DNA of 64,000 nucleotides from Hygrocybe punicea (taxonomy: Eukaryota; Basidiomycota; Agaricomycetes; Agaricales; Hygrophoraceae): contig OY744467.1 in the NCBI GenBank assembly GCA_963556145.1, forward strand, positions 1,674,001 through 1,738,000. The letters are read 5' to 3'. The notes under the pieces were generated by a model that searched no databases, was not told where the DNA came from, and saw nothing but the letters and a program-made list of their open reading frames with translations. Position numbers and translations under genes: made by a program. Below are positions 47,136 through 58,552 of the stretch, piece by piece. Position 1 is the first letter of the stretch. Every line of letters begins with the position of its first letter.

Positions 47136-47572
47136 ACGTGATGTAAACATACCATATATGGAAAGAGGGGAGGCCGGACTGGCCCTTAAAAAAAATCTGA
47201 GTGTATATCGAAAATTCCCATTCCAACACCCTTGTGTTTGCTGTTAGTTTTCAGCCTGAGAATGCTTGCTATACATTGAGGTCTGGCTGGCTTTATCATC
47301 AGGAAAAGTGGTCATTACTTAATCAGTCTTAGGCATCTTAATTTTAGTTTTACAAGGGATTTGCTACGCGCTTCGCGCTCTGCGGCGGAGGATATTAACG
47401 GGCATGTTTGATACGTGTAAAGAAGTTATCATTCAATCATACGAAAGAATTATCATTGAACAGAGGGGGGGGGGGTGGAAAGCAAGGGATGACGACAAAT
47501 TATACTAAGAAAGGGGGGTTGAAAACATGGAGGAGATCATGTCGTAAAAGAAAATGATGTAGGAAGAGAAAA
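47136..47572. other. Possible Helitron 2 3' end region
   Basis: No gene. A short GC-rich hairpin, AGCGCGAAGCGCG on the minus strand, lies at about 47374-47387. It is followed on that strand within 25 bases by CTAA, which fits the CTRR end of Helitrons, although the next base is A rather than T. A run of about 12 G occurs at 47464-47476. Confidence 0.3.
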
Positions 47573-48487
47573 CTATTTCGGCTTTCGAGTTTTATGAGGG
47601 AGTTCATCGTGAGGGTTGTCGGAGGGGAAGTGTTCTTCAGATGCCGAAGTGTCCGAATCCCTTTCGGAATCATCGTGGGTCTGTTGGGAGGAAGATTGGA
47701 AGGGAGGGGATTCGGGGGGAAAGGGAGGCGGAGGTGAGGGGGAACGGGTTTGTTTGGAGGAGCCTTCTTGAACATTGGAGCCCCACTTCCATTTGCTGAG
47801 TTTGCCTAGAGGGGTAAAATTGCAATGTAACGGTGGACAGGAGATGAATCACATACCTTTTGGTGCAGAGGTGGGTGCGGTTGGCATTTTCAAGAAGGAG
47901 ATTTCATGGACACTGTAAATAGTCCCGGCGATCGTACATAAGGTTCCAACGACAGGGGGTTTGAGATTCTTGAAGTGAGGGTTTGTAGTAGGGAAGCGGC
48001 AGGTCATCTTTGTTTCATGGTTGCCATGGATAGTGTATTGGGTGATGTCAATAGTGAATTGTTTTTCGGAAATTTTGACGCCGGCCTTCGTGAAAAACAA
48101 TCAGGTTTGGATTTGTGAAAAGAAGGAATGTGGTTTTTAATTGCGTACAGGGCCACTGATAATGATGGTGGGAGGTAGAGGATCGACGCCCGGGGGCATG
48201 ACATGAAGTTGGAAAGCGTCAATTTGGGCGATGTACTCCTCTGTCATGTGTCCGTCGCCAACGTGTACGTCGTCTTTCATGGATACGAGCTTGCCTTGAA
48301 CGAAAAAAATGGCGTCGTTGGGTGGGATAAAATAGTGGAGTAAGGTGTTTGCACTGAGCCAATCGCCTGTTTCTGTTCGAGTAAGGAGTAGTTCTGCATC
48401 AAACGTGATCGCTTTGGGTTTTCCATCGAAAATCCGACGGGGATTGGTGCAGGGCATGAAGCCGAATAAAAAACAGCAACCGGACAT
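47573..48487 (-). CDS. OB-fold-like (RPA-like?) accessory gene of Helitron 2
   Basis: Three exons: 48149-48487, 47857-48085 and 47573-47805. Introns are 63 and 51 nt and both phases fit. Starting at MSGCC the product has about 266 residues; an upstream exon is possible. Exon 1 reads ITFDAELLLTRT, NDAIFFVQGKLV and DPLPPTIIISG. Exon 2 reads GVKISEKQFTIDITQYTI and PPVVGTLCTIAGTIYSV. These alternate short beta-strand-like stretches with V/I-G-T/K turns, as in OB folds. The tail is Ser/Pro/Glu-rich. RPA-like single-strand-binding proteins are known companions of plant Helitrons, so an ssDNA-binding role is plausible. The fold assignment is by eye, so only moderate confidence in the function; the gene model itself is solid. 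Confidence 0.55.
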
Positions 48488-48922
48488 TGGCAAGGTGGGG
48501 AGAAAGATTTTGGAATGGGAGTTGTCATTTAAGAGATGGTTGAGTGGAGCATGTGAAACAGAGGAGTCTTAGGTTTGTTATCCTCACAATAGTCGTTTGT
48601 CAGCGAAGGATATAAAAAGGACGGGATCGGTTTATTGATATGGAATGGAAACGTTAACTACACAGCCTCGCAACCATACACGACTTCAGGAAGAGATTGT
48701 GTTAACGTATATGCGAGGGGATGTGATATACATACATTGCTTTCGTTGGGATGAAACGATCATAGTTCTGTCAAGCAATGTGTACGAAATGAGGGAGAGT
48801 GGCCCTGATGTTGTACGTTTGATTTGTTTCTTAGGAGTAGCAAGGAAACTGACGGGCAGGGGAAGCATCGGTATCATCATTACTTTGAAGTGAGAGAGAT
48901 AAAATGTCAAGGGCCTACTGGG

Positions 48923-51900
48923 TTACAGCAAAAGTTCTGGCCATACAATATTTGTCACCAGTGTGGTTTGTTGCATTTCAGCCTTCAGAATGAGGACACT
49001 GTTTGCATGTGGGACACGAGTGAGAGCGGAATATAACTGGCCATGGGAAAAGGCCTGTCGCTGAAGGTCAATTGCGAGTTTTTTGACAGTAAGACCTTGG
49101 CAGCCGTTGAAAGTGGTGGCGTAGGAGAGTGCGAGAGGGATTTGTTTTCTATGGATGATGAAGTTGAAGCCTTGGGGATGAAAAGTCGCATTGATGTGGG
49201 GGATGTGAATGGTGAACTAAATAACAGGGGAATTTTGGATGTGGATGAGGGAAAGAATCAAAGGACGTACTGCGTCGACATGGCGACCGCAAACGACAGT
49301 TGGGATGGTTTCCACCTCGACAGAATGCGCAAATAGTTTCCGGATGATGACCCGCGTATTTTTAGTCAAACCACGAGAGGCGTCGAAGTTGCGGGTGAAG
49401 CGACAAATCGCACCGACTTTGAGGGAAAGGATGTGAGGGGGAATACCAGGTTCATTTAAATCATTAATGAATTCGGGGGAATGAGAGATGTTGTCATCAA
49501 CGTCGTCACCATCATTTTCAATATGGTCGCGGCTGAAATAAGTGATGGCGTCTCCAGGCAAACTATCAAGGACAGTTGCATTGAATTCATTGACAAACAC
49601 ATTGTATGGGCTGAGGATAGCACGATCAATACACAGGGCAGGGTTTGGGAGGATGTCATTTGGGAAGACGAAATTGATTATTTCAGTGATAGATGTTGAA
49701 TGACGAAGTCGGCCGAGGTCAACGGTCGGGTGCACAGAGTCGTCACCAATGGAATCGAGAAATTGAGAAAATTGAAGATTGTTTCCTTGACGGATGGGAG
49801 CTTGGAGACGGAGGATGTGAAAACGGGAGAAAACGGGTTGCGTTCGGATGGAAGCCTTGATGGTCTCATTTCGCGAAGCTGAACGGACGACAGGTGCGAT
49901 CTAATAGACGGACAAATGAAGCAGAAGTTAGTAACTACAATTCATTGGATGAGAGGCATACTTGACGAAAGTCTCCTACTGTGATCAGTTTTTTCCCTCC
50001 CCAAACTTTGCTGTGGCAGCAGGTCAGAGAACGCATTAGGCGGTCCGCGCAATCGAACGCTTTGAAATGTAAGCCTCCAATTTCATCAATGATGTGGCAC
50101 TTTGCGGAAAGCAGAAGTGTTGCATGGTTGGTGTTAGGATGAATTGACGATTTAAGGAAAGGGTTGAATTCGTCTACAGGGATCCCATACAAATAATGTG
50201 TAGTGCGGCCATTGGGGTAATTTTTGGCAGCAAAAGCGGATGAAGCGGACACGAGGACAATGTCTCCATTTTTTCGTAAAGCACCTATGACGGGGTAAAG
50301 GACATATGTTTTTCCTCTGCCAGCGCGGCCATCAATATGGACGGGAGTGGTGTCGTTGTGAATGAGCATGTCCATAAGTGTTTCATATATGGTTTTCTAT
50401 CGAATGAGTGAATGCAGAGAATTTGGAAAAGTGAAGGAAACTAAACACCTGTTCAAGTGTAAGTGTGTCCACGAAAGAGAAGAGATCGTCAGCCATTGCC
50501 ATTCCATGACAGATTTCACGCTCGATTTCGCCAGTATTATTGGGGATGTCAATTTCAGGAAGGCCCAAATCGGCGATGGATTTCCCGAGGCCATGAAGCA
50601 AGTCTTGAAGTGCGATAAGGAGCCGCTTTCGGACGAATTCACGGGGAGGTGAAAGAGAGGTGCGCAATAGGGAATCGGTGATGTCAGCGGACATGTTGTG
50701 TTCATAAGTGGTCCAGATGTTAATTGTGTTGGGATCGCCCTCCACTCCTAAAATGGCAAAGAGCCAACGGAGTTGAGCGGGAGTAGCGCCATAGTCGACC
50801 AATTCACGAAAGCTTTGTAACCCTTCATCGTCATTTGCAAACAGTCCAAGAGCACATGCAGCTTGTTTGAAAGTGTCATAGACAATGCTGTTGACAGTGT
50901 GAAGTTCCTGCCAGCTGTGGGCACTTTTTTGAGTAAGGAGTGCACGAAGGTAGAAGACGTCTCCATGGCGAGGGTAAACAATTTGTAGGCGGGCGATGCC
51001 TTCGTGTTGATCGTCATTAAGCCGGATGCGCATTCGAGGACGTGTGGGGTATATGTTTTCAAGTATGTCGAGGTCATGGAGAGGTTGTGAAGGGTTGTGG
51101 GGTAATAAACGACAACGGGCACCAAAATCGGGATAAGTCATGGCGTCGAGTTTTGGATGATGAGGGCGATGGATATAGCGCACCAACAGAGTTGCATCAG
51201 ATTGTGAATTGTTTTTCCATCTCATCTGGCTGTGTTGTTTTCCCGGTAAGTGGATGGGCAGTCGCTTTACGGCAGGATGTTTTTCTGTGATGTGAAAGGA
51301 GCCGAGCGGCCCGAGCCTCATTGTAGCTTCAACAGTTGATAGGTACCTGCCTCTTTCATAGTCCTTGATTTCATCGACATGCTTTTTTTGGACTGCAGTC
51401 TTCGTCGTAACTGTCCAACTTGTTTCATTGACAGGTTTGTAAAAATATTTGAATAAGTATTGAAACAAAGCCACGGAGGCAGAGAATTCAACATTGATGT
51501 GTGCATCATATTTAACAACAAAGTAGGGGATATGAGAAACAATGTTTTCATCCCCTGGGTGCCGACGTCGAGATTCAAAGTAGCCTATGGAAAGAAAGTG
51601 AATATTAGGGAAAGAAAGGCCGGGAAATGATGTACCCCTTTCATTAAAAGATGAAGTTTGTCGCAGTGGTTTTGGAAAACCATATTGGCACTGTTTCCGA
51701 GGCCATCCACAGCGATAATACGATGTTGATGGATTATGACGGTGCGTCATGTGTTTCTGGATAGTATCATGAACGTGTCCAGGAGTTTGTGGCAATTCCG
51801 TGCAGAGAAAGCAGTCGATGTCTTCGGAGGTGAGAGGGACATCTTTCAAACAGAGCGCAATATGAGCATGTGGTAGGCCATGTTTTTGGAATTCAGTGAT

Positions 51901-54774
51901 GCGGATGCGGTACAAAACGGGAGCCATGAGCATGCAGATGTCCTTGATGAACAGCAAAAGATAACGTTGGAATACACGAACTATGAGATCAGGCCGGTCA
52001 GACGCCATTTGGCCTGTACGTAATTGGGATGTAATTTGGGGCCACTTTGGGTTGGTGGTAAATGTAATAAACAACGTAATGGCGCCATAACGTTTTCGCA
52101 GAGCTAAACAGTCAGATACGTTCGCGGCAGACCATGCGGGGGAATGAACAAATGTTGAAGGCAAACGGATGTCTTTTTCAGTATTGTCATCATCGTCATT
52201 GTTGGCGTATTCATTATCCTCATTCTCATGTCGGTTGGAGCGGATGTAGAACAGATGGGATTCTTCAATAGAGCTCCACGCGTCCACCAGGTATTCACCT
52301 GTCAGGTCAGAAGTCAAAAGGAATGGCATGAGAACAAAGATCACATACCTGTCAATCTTGAGAAATATGACATTTGTTCCGCATTCATGAAAAAGCGAGT
52401 GCGTGTTACGGATCGCTTCTGCAGCGGGCTCCGGCAACAATCAACTTAACAGGGGATCGGCTTCCAGAGGGGAGAACAGCAGCTTTCATTGTTGCTTACA
52501 GCTAAGACAACACTGCTAACAGGGGGGGTCAAGGTCTAGTGTCATTGCGAGCCGTGGGGGTTACCCAAAACAAGATGAGTCTGCCCCAAGAACCAGACTA
52601 AATGTAAAGAAAGGAAAAGAAGAAAAAGTCCGAACCAACAACAAGAACAGTATATATAGTGACTGGTCTTGAGGGGAGGTAAACAGAAATACAACCATGA
52701 AGCCACAACATGTCCAACTCTACCATGTGTTCACCATGAGGCGCACATGAGGCGTCCTCATGTCGATGTTCTCGCGATCCAACTGGAGGCCCGGGTGTCA
52801 TTGAGGGAGAGGTGAGGTCCAGATGACTCGGATGATTTGTCATCGGATCATGTGATGTGCAGAATTGCCTATTCGGGGTCTACACTTGCTGTAACAAGCA
52901 AGTGTGCAGTTTGGCAAGTGCATTGCACGGTCGGGTCGAAGATGGGTATCGTCCAGTGTGGGGTTGGTGATGAGAGTGTCTTGAGGTAGTGTGGATATAG
53001 TGGCAAGGTTGGTATGAAAGAAAATGAAGGAATGTATAGAGGAAAAAACCAACTAGGACAGTGGGCTAGTCGAGGTCAGACATGTGAACAGCATAAGCTG
53101 TACCGGATGACGATGTCTGTGTCAATGACGTATCGAGGGGCGGTGTCTTGTCCTGTTTGTGGAACAAGAAGGTCCACTTGATGTCGGTATTCGTCCAAGA
53201 AAGGGTATCATTGTAAACGAGTGTGGGAGGTATCGAGATCATCGATGGAAAAGGATAAATGAATGTGGGTCCAGGTTTCGAGTCATGGGCACAGGTGACA
53301 AGCTGTGGGAACAAGTCGTCGGGTACTGCAATGAAGCGATGTCGTGCGAACAATATGCAATAGGGGTTGGTTCACTGTTCGGGGAAGTCGTATGGTCTGT
53401 GGTCGAAGTCCAAAAGAATGTGCTTCGGCAATGGTCGGATTAGAGGGAACAGTGAAATGTCCTGTGATCAGGGATTGTTCAGAGTTCGCATGCAGGTGAG
53501 GAATGTCGTCGGATCGTCAGGGAGGATAATGGTGGGCACAGGGTACGAATATGGAAACCAAATATCCGGGAATGGCAATTGTCAATTATGTGTCGATATA
53601 TTGTCAAGGTGGAAGTCAGAAGTATCAATGGCGGAAGGGTTTCGGTGCCGATGCCAAAGATAGATCATAACAAGGTAGAAACCGATCAGGAAGGTGATGG
53701 CAATGCTGCCAATAACAATTACGGTAATGAGCTGTGTCGGGAGTACAGCCATTGTGATCAGTTTGTCGTGGGATAGTGTAAACAAGATATCGAAGGGAAA
53801 AGACAATGTCGGTGACGTCCATCGGCAAGGAGACTATTCGGGTACAACAAGGTCACGTGGGAGATGTCCATGGTCGGTCTGGATTGTTCTAGAAGAAGGG
53901 ACAAAAAGAGAACAAGAATAAGAAAATACAAGGATGTCCAAATGAAGAAATAATGACGTTGAAAGGAAGACAAAGGACAAAAAGAAATGAAAAAGGAAGG
54001 TGTGCAGTGCAGAATCGTCATGGTGGGTATCGGGGTTGGAAGCGGAGTTGGAAACGTAACAGTGCGATACCATCGACTTTGACTGAAGGGTTTTCCACGC
54101 GCATTGAGCATGTGAAGAGACCATCCTGTAGTTCCATAAGGGAGAAGCATCACATAATGCAACAGTTCAATTAAAGGTGAAAGAGGATCTAAAAAATGGT
54201 GATCGGACTCTCCAATCGGTTTGATGACAATCTCATGACGTTTCGGGCGTGCGGCAGGTGCGAGCGCGATCACAGCCGCGATTTTATTCGTCGTGACACT
54301 GTCAGGCTGATAGATTTGAAGCGCCATCTCATTGTCTTCATCGAAAACGGCCATCTTCTCCAACTTATGGATGAAAGGATTGACTCTTTCAAGCCCCGCC
54401 AACGCGTTATGAATCCATTGGAAAGGGATTTTGCAATGGACTCCATGGTCAAACAATGCTTGTGGGTCATGAATGAACCAACGGATAGGATGATTGCCCT
54501 CCTCGGAAGGAATGATCCGATGGTAAGTCCATCCTCCAGCCAATGTGACGGTGGATGCGCCTGGAGTGAAGTGCATGAAGTCCCCATCATAAACGCCCAA
54601 CGCTGTTAAGGAGAAGAGATTGTTAAAATAACGTGACAGGCCTCCGAGCCGATGGGAATCAAGAAAATAATTCCATTCATGGGGATAATGAGGAAGAGGT
54701 GGCAGATAGTGATTTCCGTTTGGGCTGCAGACGAAACATCTATCATTTATATTTTCACCGGTGAGGGCCTTCAT
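48923..54774 (-). CDS. Helitron 2 Rep/PIF1 helicase, five exons, split by an LTR-like insertion
   Basis: Exon 1 starts at ATG 54772-54774 (MKALTGENIND) or earlier. It carries YFNNLFSLTALG, RWFIHDP and LPYGTTGW. It is cut by the insertion 52404-54061 after RWYRT and resumes as RFFMNAEQ with the frame kept. Introns: 52299-52348 (50 nt, phase 1), 50397-50448 (52 nt), 49901-49961 (61 nt, branch point TACTAAC), 49217-49270 (54 nt), the last three phase 0. Exon 2: TGEYLVDAW, FITFTTNPKWPQI, HUH motif HGLPHAHI, YLFKYFYK. Exon 3: Walker A GRAGRGKT, IIDEIGG, GDFRQ. Exon 4: IAPVV, LSPYN, LPGDAI. Exon 5: NGCQGLTV, HGQLYSALTRV, stop 48923-48925. Every splice removes a stop or frame change and joins a conserved motif. 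Length without the insertion is about 1320 residues, normal for Helitrons. Confidence 0.9.
52404..54061. mobile_element. LTR-like insertion in Helitron 2, 1658 bp
   Basis: Ends are TGTTACG and CGTAACA, perfect inverted 7-mers with TG..CA termini. They are flanked by a perfect 5-bp duplication GTGCG (52399-52403 and 54062-54066). Removing it and one GTGCG restores the Helitron frame. No reverse transcriptase or integrase is present and no internal direct repeats were seen, so a long solo LTR or a non-autonomous element is likely. A minus-strand frame inside (53582-53806) has one strong membrane segment, TVIVIGSIAITFLIGFYLVM; its meaning is unknown. Confidence 0.85.
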
Positions 54775-55053
54775 TGTTTGGTTTAATAGACGTTCAAACA
54801 AATATATAATTATTCAGGATGACCGTGACATACACGGATCCCGCAGAAACGACATTCTCTGTTCCAGGAAAGCGGCAAAGATGGGATGGAGATACATTTA
54901 TTAAGAATTAAAAAGTTAAACCACCAATGGTTTTTTGACGAAGAAGGTCGATGGCGACGGAGGCAGCGGCTGTCAGTGTTTTGCCTCCAGATTTTGGCTA
55001 ATTGTTCACCAGTCAGGCGCGCTCATTGAAGCTGTCGTTGCAGAGACTTTCGT

Positions 55054-55428
55054 TTAATTGAAGGCATGGTGAGAGCAACGATGACCTGTTGGCTGAAAGT
55101 CAGTATGTAAGTGGAGATTAATATTAGGAGTGATGAACGCGGCTGAATTATGAACCGGGATGTCGTGGGTGACGAAACGGGGGGGAACATTGTGCCCGAT
55201 TGAAACGAACGTCAGCAATGACGACAAAGACGCAAACAGGATTAGTAACAGATCCACAATGCGAACGGATTGAAAAGCAACGATGTCATCCGTGAAGGTG
55301 AAATTGTGTAGGGAGATCATGTACCCGAGAAGGCCTATGAATAATAATGAGAACCAGAAAAGGAGTTTGCAATGATGCCCACCATTCCTACGGTCGAAAT
55401 GCAGAAACGGGGCACAGGGCACACACAT
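55054..55428 (-). CDS. Small open frame with two hydrophobic segments
   Basis: An open frame of 124 residues from a true ATG. Segments KLLFWFSLLFIGLLGYMI (about residue 20) and LLLILFASLSSLLTFVSIG (about 60) could span the membrane. It lies upstream of Helitron 2 on the same strand. No family is recognised and no other copy exists in the window, so coding status is uncertain. Confidence 0.25.
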   Translation of the reverse strand: MCVPCAPFLHFDRRNGGHHCKLLFWFSLLFIGLLGYMISLHNFTFTDDIVAFQSVRIVDLLLILFASLSSLLTFVSIGHNVPPRFVTHDIPVHNSAAFITPNINLHLHTDFQPTGHRCSHHAFN

Positions 55429-55676
55429 ATTCTAACTGGTTTCTTGCAAACGAACATTCACGATGAGGAAGGGAAGGAGGGCGGGGAGAAGATGGCGCGA
55501 GGGCTGTGGGAAAATGAAAAAGAGTTGCGCTGCAAAGGGCGAAGGGTGGGGTGGAAGGCGAGGAGAGAAGAAAAAGGTGAAAGGGGGGGGGATAGTGATG
55601 TGCAAGGCCCGGCTTCAAGCCGTGGGCCAGCCAAAGCCGGGCCAATGGTGACAGCCTGTGACGGCTTTTGGCCCGG

Positions 55677-55833
55677 TGTAGTAGTTGTGCCTGGCCCATC
55701 ACGTGACCTGAGTCCCACGGTTGGTTCCCTTATCTAGCAGTTGCCTGTAGTAGATAGATATCTATCCCATCCACCTTTGACCATTCCGTGCGATTCCGTC
55801 CCCGATCCCGAGAGGTCCCTCAGGACCACTCCA
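55677..55833 (+). repeat. 5' LTR of LTR element 2
   Basis: 157 bp, TG..CA ends, contains the palindrome TCACGTGA and TAGATAGATATCTATC. Confidence 0.85.
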
Positions 55834-55903
55834 TCGTGGTGATGAGAGCGCGATTCGAGCCACGCCACCGGAGACCACAACATTCCACTCGCACAGACCC
55901 TTT

Positions 55904-57082
55904 TTGACTACAGCAACAGAGATTTTCGAGCACAGAGAACACCCCCGAGAGCCCACCCGCGCGATTCCACGCAGCACCCCAATGCAAAACCATATAAAAA
56001 ACAGTCTCCGAAGGCCCAAGCGTTACATCCGAATCGTTCTACATGCCCCGCGACCATCCTCACAACTTTTCGTATTCCCTCATATTTCTGCACAGCCACT
56101 TCGCGCGGCCACGTCACCAACCGCGCGCACCAGCAATTCGACCACCCACGCGTACCCACAGCACCCCACGCTCTTTAGAAAGTCCCCAAGAGGCTGCCGA
56201 GCCGGACGGTGTATCCAACAACACCGCCGTGCCACCAGACGCGCCCTCGACATCGTCGTCCCCGTTTTCGACCTACCATTTTTCATTCGGACGCCCGCAG
56301 GTTCACTACTGGATACACAGACGCTCGAAACCCCCCCGCATCCATACGGCAGCTCTACCCACCCCGTCACCACTTCCCTCGTCCTCACCCTCTCCGTTTC
56401 CACCCCCAACCATCCCTTACCGCGTTGCCCAACTGCCACGTCACCAAGTCGACTGGCACTCCTCGCCCACGCCGGGACCCACTTTCTTGACCCCATGGGC
56501 ACGGCACAGCACGCCCGCGTCAGATCCCTTGCGCCTGAAGTATCAACGCGGCCCCAACGGCCCATACCCACGCGAACGATGCATCCAATCCCACCCAACA
56601 AAACCCAACGACGGACCATCCACGCGAGAACCCGCGAGCCCCATGCCGGCTCGTTTCATGGCCCCACACGCCCGTTTCCAGCACCATCGACCACCCCCAC
56701 GCATCCACAGGCCATCCCAAAGCGACCGACACACCCCGGCCCTCCATACCCCACCTCCACACATGCAACCCCACGTCCCACGCCCCTACACGTTCACGCA
56801 CTACCGCGAGGACCCATCAGCGCGATACGGCCACCCACATCCGCGTATCGAGCAACGCGAACCCATTCGCAACACCCCCATGGCCATGAACCTACCCACA
56901 CGACGTACTACGACGACCGTACCCCAAATGGACGCCTTCGCGGCCCCGCCCACGCATCGTATGGCGGCCCCACGTTCCCTCGTCGACTCATGCCCAATGA
57001 CCCACCCACCAACTCCGTGCCGTCTCTTTCCACTTCCTTTTCCACGTTCCAAGACTGTTTCTTCATCTTTTTTACACCATGA
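55904..57082 (+). other. Pro/Thr-rich open frame of LTR element 2, coding status uncertain
   Basis: A 392-codon open frame overlaps a 357-codon frame at 56043-57116 on the same strand. Both are kept open by high C content. In LTR element 1 the similar stretch matches one frame in some parts (DHPHNFSY) and the other in other parts (PTATS.SRLALL.HA). No gag zinc knuckle (CCHC) is present. It could be a worn gag-like frame or non-coding spacer. Confidence 0.35.
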
Positions 57083-57282
57083 CCAACCGTTGTTAGATTC
57101 TTCTGGGGTAGACTAGTCCACACCCACTTCTTTTCTTTATGTGCCCTGTGTTCCCTTCCTGTTCTCCCCTCTTCTTTCAGCCCCTTCAGTTCCCTCTAGT
57201 TTCTTTTTTCTTTTTTTCTGCCTTTTTGTTTTGCTTGTCTTTTGCTAGCGACGAGGGCGTCGCTATGAGAGAGGGGGGCACT

Positions 57283-57439
57283 TGTAGTAGTTGTGCCTGG
57301 CCCATCACGTGACCTGAGTCCCACGGTTGGTTCCCTTATCTAGCAGTTGCCTGTAGTAGATAGATATCTATCCCATCCACCTTTGACCATTCCGTGTGAT
57401 TCCGTCCCCGATCCCGAGAGGTCCCTCGGGACCACTCCA
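57283..57439 (+). repeat. 3' LTR of LTR element 2
   Basis: 157 bp, nearly identical to 55677-55833; preceded by the polypurine run at about 57268-57281. Confidence 0.85.
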
Positions 57440-58552
57440 CTGGCTTGAGTCCTGAAAAGCTGGAGCCAGGCCCTCAGGCCGGGGCTTTTGATATAAGGTA
57501 AATTATACCTACAGTGGGTCAACCAGCATCGGCAATTGCAGGTATGCCATTCTCGACCCTGTTTCTTTTTCTTTTTGTTATTGATGTCTTTATACATGCT
57601 GCCATCACGGTCACGCTGACACAACTGCAACAACGGCCAACAGAGGACGAAAGGAGAGCAGCAGGGGAGTGGTGCATCCAACCCCGCTGCGCTAGGTATG
57701 TAGTTATTTTTTCATATGTTTCTATATTTCTAAAACCTACGACTCTACATTCTGTGCGAACGTCACTCATTTCCGCAACCACTTCCGACCATTCCTCCAT
57801 GTTCAGCATCGGCATGGCCACCACATCATGGACGAGCATGAGCAGCGCTCCTGCGCTCATGCACAAACACTCAGTGCTGCCTGCTGCCCGTAAACGTTAT
57901 GAGAGCGTGTTCATCGCGAACTTGCTGCAGTGCCGGTGGCAGGCTGTGGCAGTAACGCCGACAACACTTTCGCGATCAGCTGTCAGAAAACCACGACAGG
58001 CTGCAGGGTTGCGAGGGCTTTCAGTGGATCTCATCATGAATAATCAGGACCATCCTTTCAGTCAAGGAAAAACGGAACTGTGGTGGAAGGGGCGGCAGAT
58101 GAGGGCGATGAGGTCATGGGATCAGAGGACGACGAGGATGACGATGACCATGCGTCAGGGCCAGCGAGGAGGAGTCAAACACCTCGTGTGTGGACACCGC
58201 AACGTCAATTGACGTTGGCGCGATCCACGCGAGGTGAATTCGAGGTTGGAACCTGCGCGGGTACTTTACCTGCATACTTTACCCGCGCCTCCATTTTGCC
58301 TCGTGAACACACACCGTCACGCCAATTGACAGACATGCAATGTTCACGAGGGATGGTGAGGTTGTGAGTGGAGCTTGCAGACCTGGTATGACCATATGCA
58401 AGAGCCGCGGCCTGGGCCAAGCCAAGCCGGGGCCAGGCTGGAGCCGTTGGCCACGGCTTGGCTTGAGCTTCCAGAAAGCCGGAGCCCTCTTGGGCCGGGC
58501 CAAAGCCGGGGCTTTTGGGCCAAGCCGGGCCGTGCACATCACTAGGGGGGGA

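Larger units (their letters stand above)
47370..54801 (-). mobile_element. Helitron 2 (young, two genes, interrupted by an LTR-like insertion)
   Basis: Contains a complete spliced Rep/helicase gene and, 436 bp downstream on the same strand, an OB-fold-like gene. CpG dinucleotides are retained and all splice phases fit, so it is much younger than the elements at 28-47 kb. Boundaries are approximate: the 3' end is a candidate hairpin, the 5' TC end was not found. Confidence 0.6.
55677..57439 (+). mobile_element. Short LTR element 2 without pol (TRIM/LARD-like)
   Basis: LTRs of 157 bp at 55677-55833 and 57283-57439 differ at only two or so positions. They begin TGTAGTAGTTGTGCCTGG and end GACCACTCCA. 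After the 5' LTR comes TGGTGATGAGAGCG, complementary to a tRNA 3' end (…CACCA), with GATTCGA further in like a T-loop complement. Before the 3' LTR is the purine run GAGAGAGGGGGGCAC. The interior has one C-rich open region and no pol. It is nested in MITE 3. No 5-bp duplication is visible (CCCGG left, CTGGC right). Confidence 0.8.
55593..58544. mobile_element. MITE 3, hAT-type, carrying LTR element 2
   Basis: Inverted ends TAGTGATGTGCAAGGCC and, complemented from the right, TAGTGATGTGCACGGCC, flanked by a perfect 8-bp duplication GGGGGGGA (55585-55592 and 58545-58552). Subterminal regions repeat GGCCCGGCTT/AAGCCGGGCC many times (55605-55676, 57440-57500, 58400-58545). Without the LTR insertion it would be about 1.2 kb. 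A CAATTG palindrome near 58204 links it to MITE 1. No transposase. Confidence 0.85.

Noticed and set aside
47374..47387. GC hairpin as certain Helitron 3' end
   Set aside because: The following CTAA is not followed by T, and no second copy is available for comparison; kept only as a candidate.
49217..49219. In-frame stop as proof that Helitron 2 helicase is dead
   Set aside because: The stop lies in a 54-nt phase-0 intron; so do the apparent breaks at 49901-49961 and 50397-50448.
57514..58212. 232-codon + strand frame in MITE 3
   Set aside because: No family motif; it runs across MITE subterminal DNA and its acidic tail comes from a GACGA repeat.
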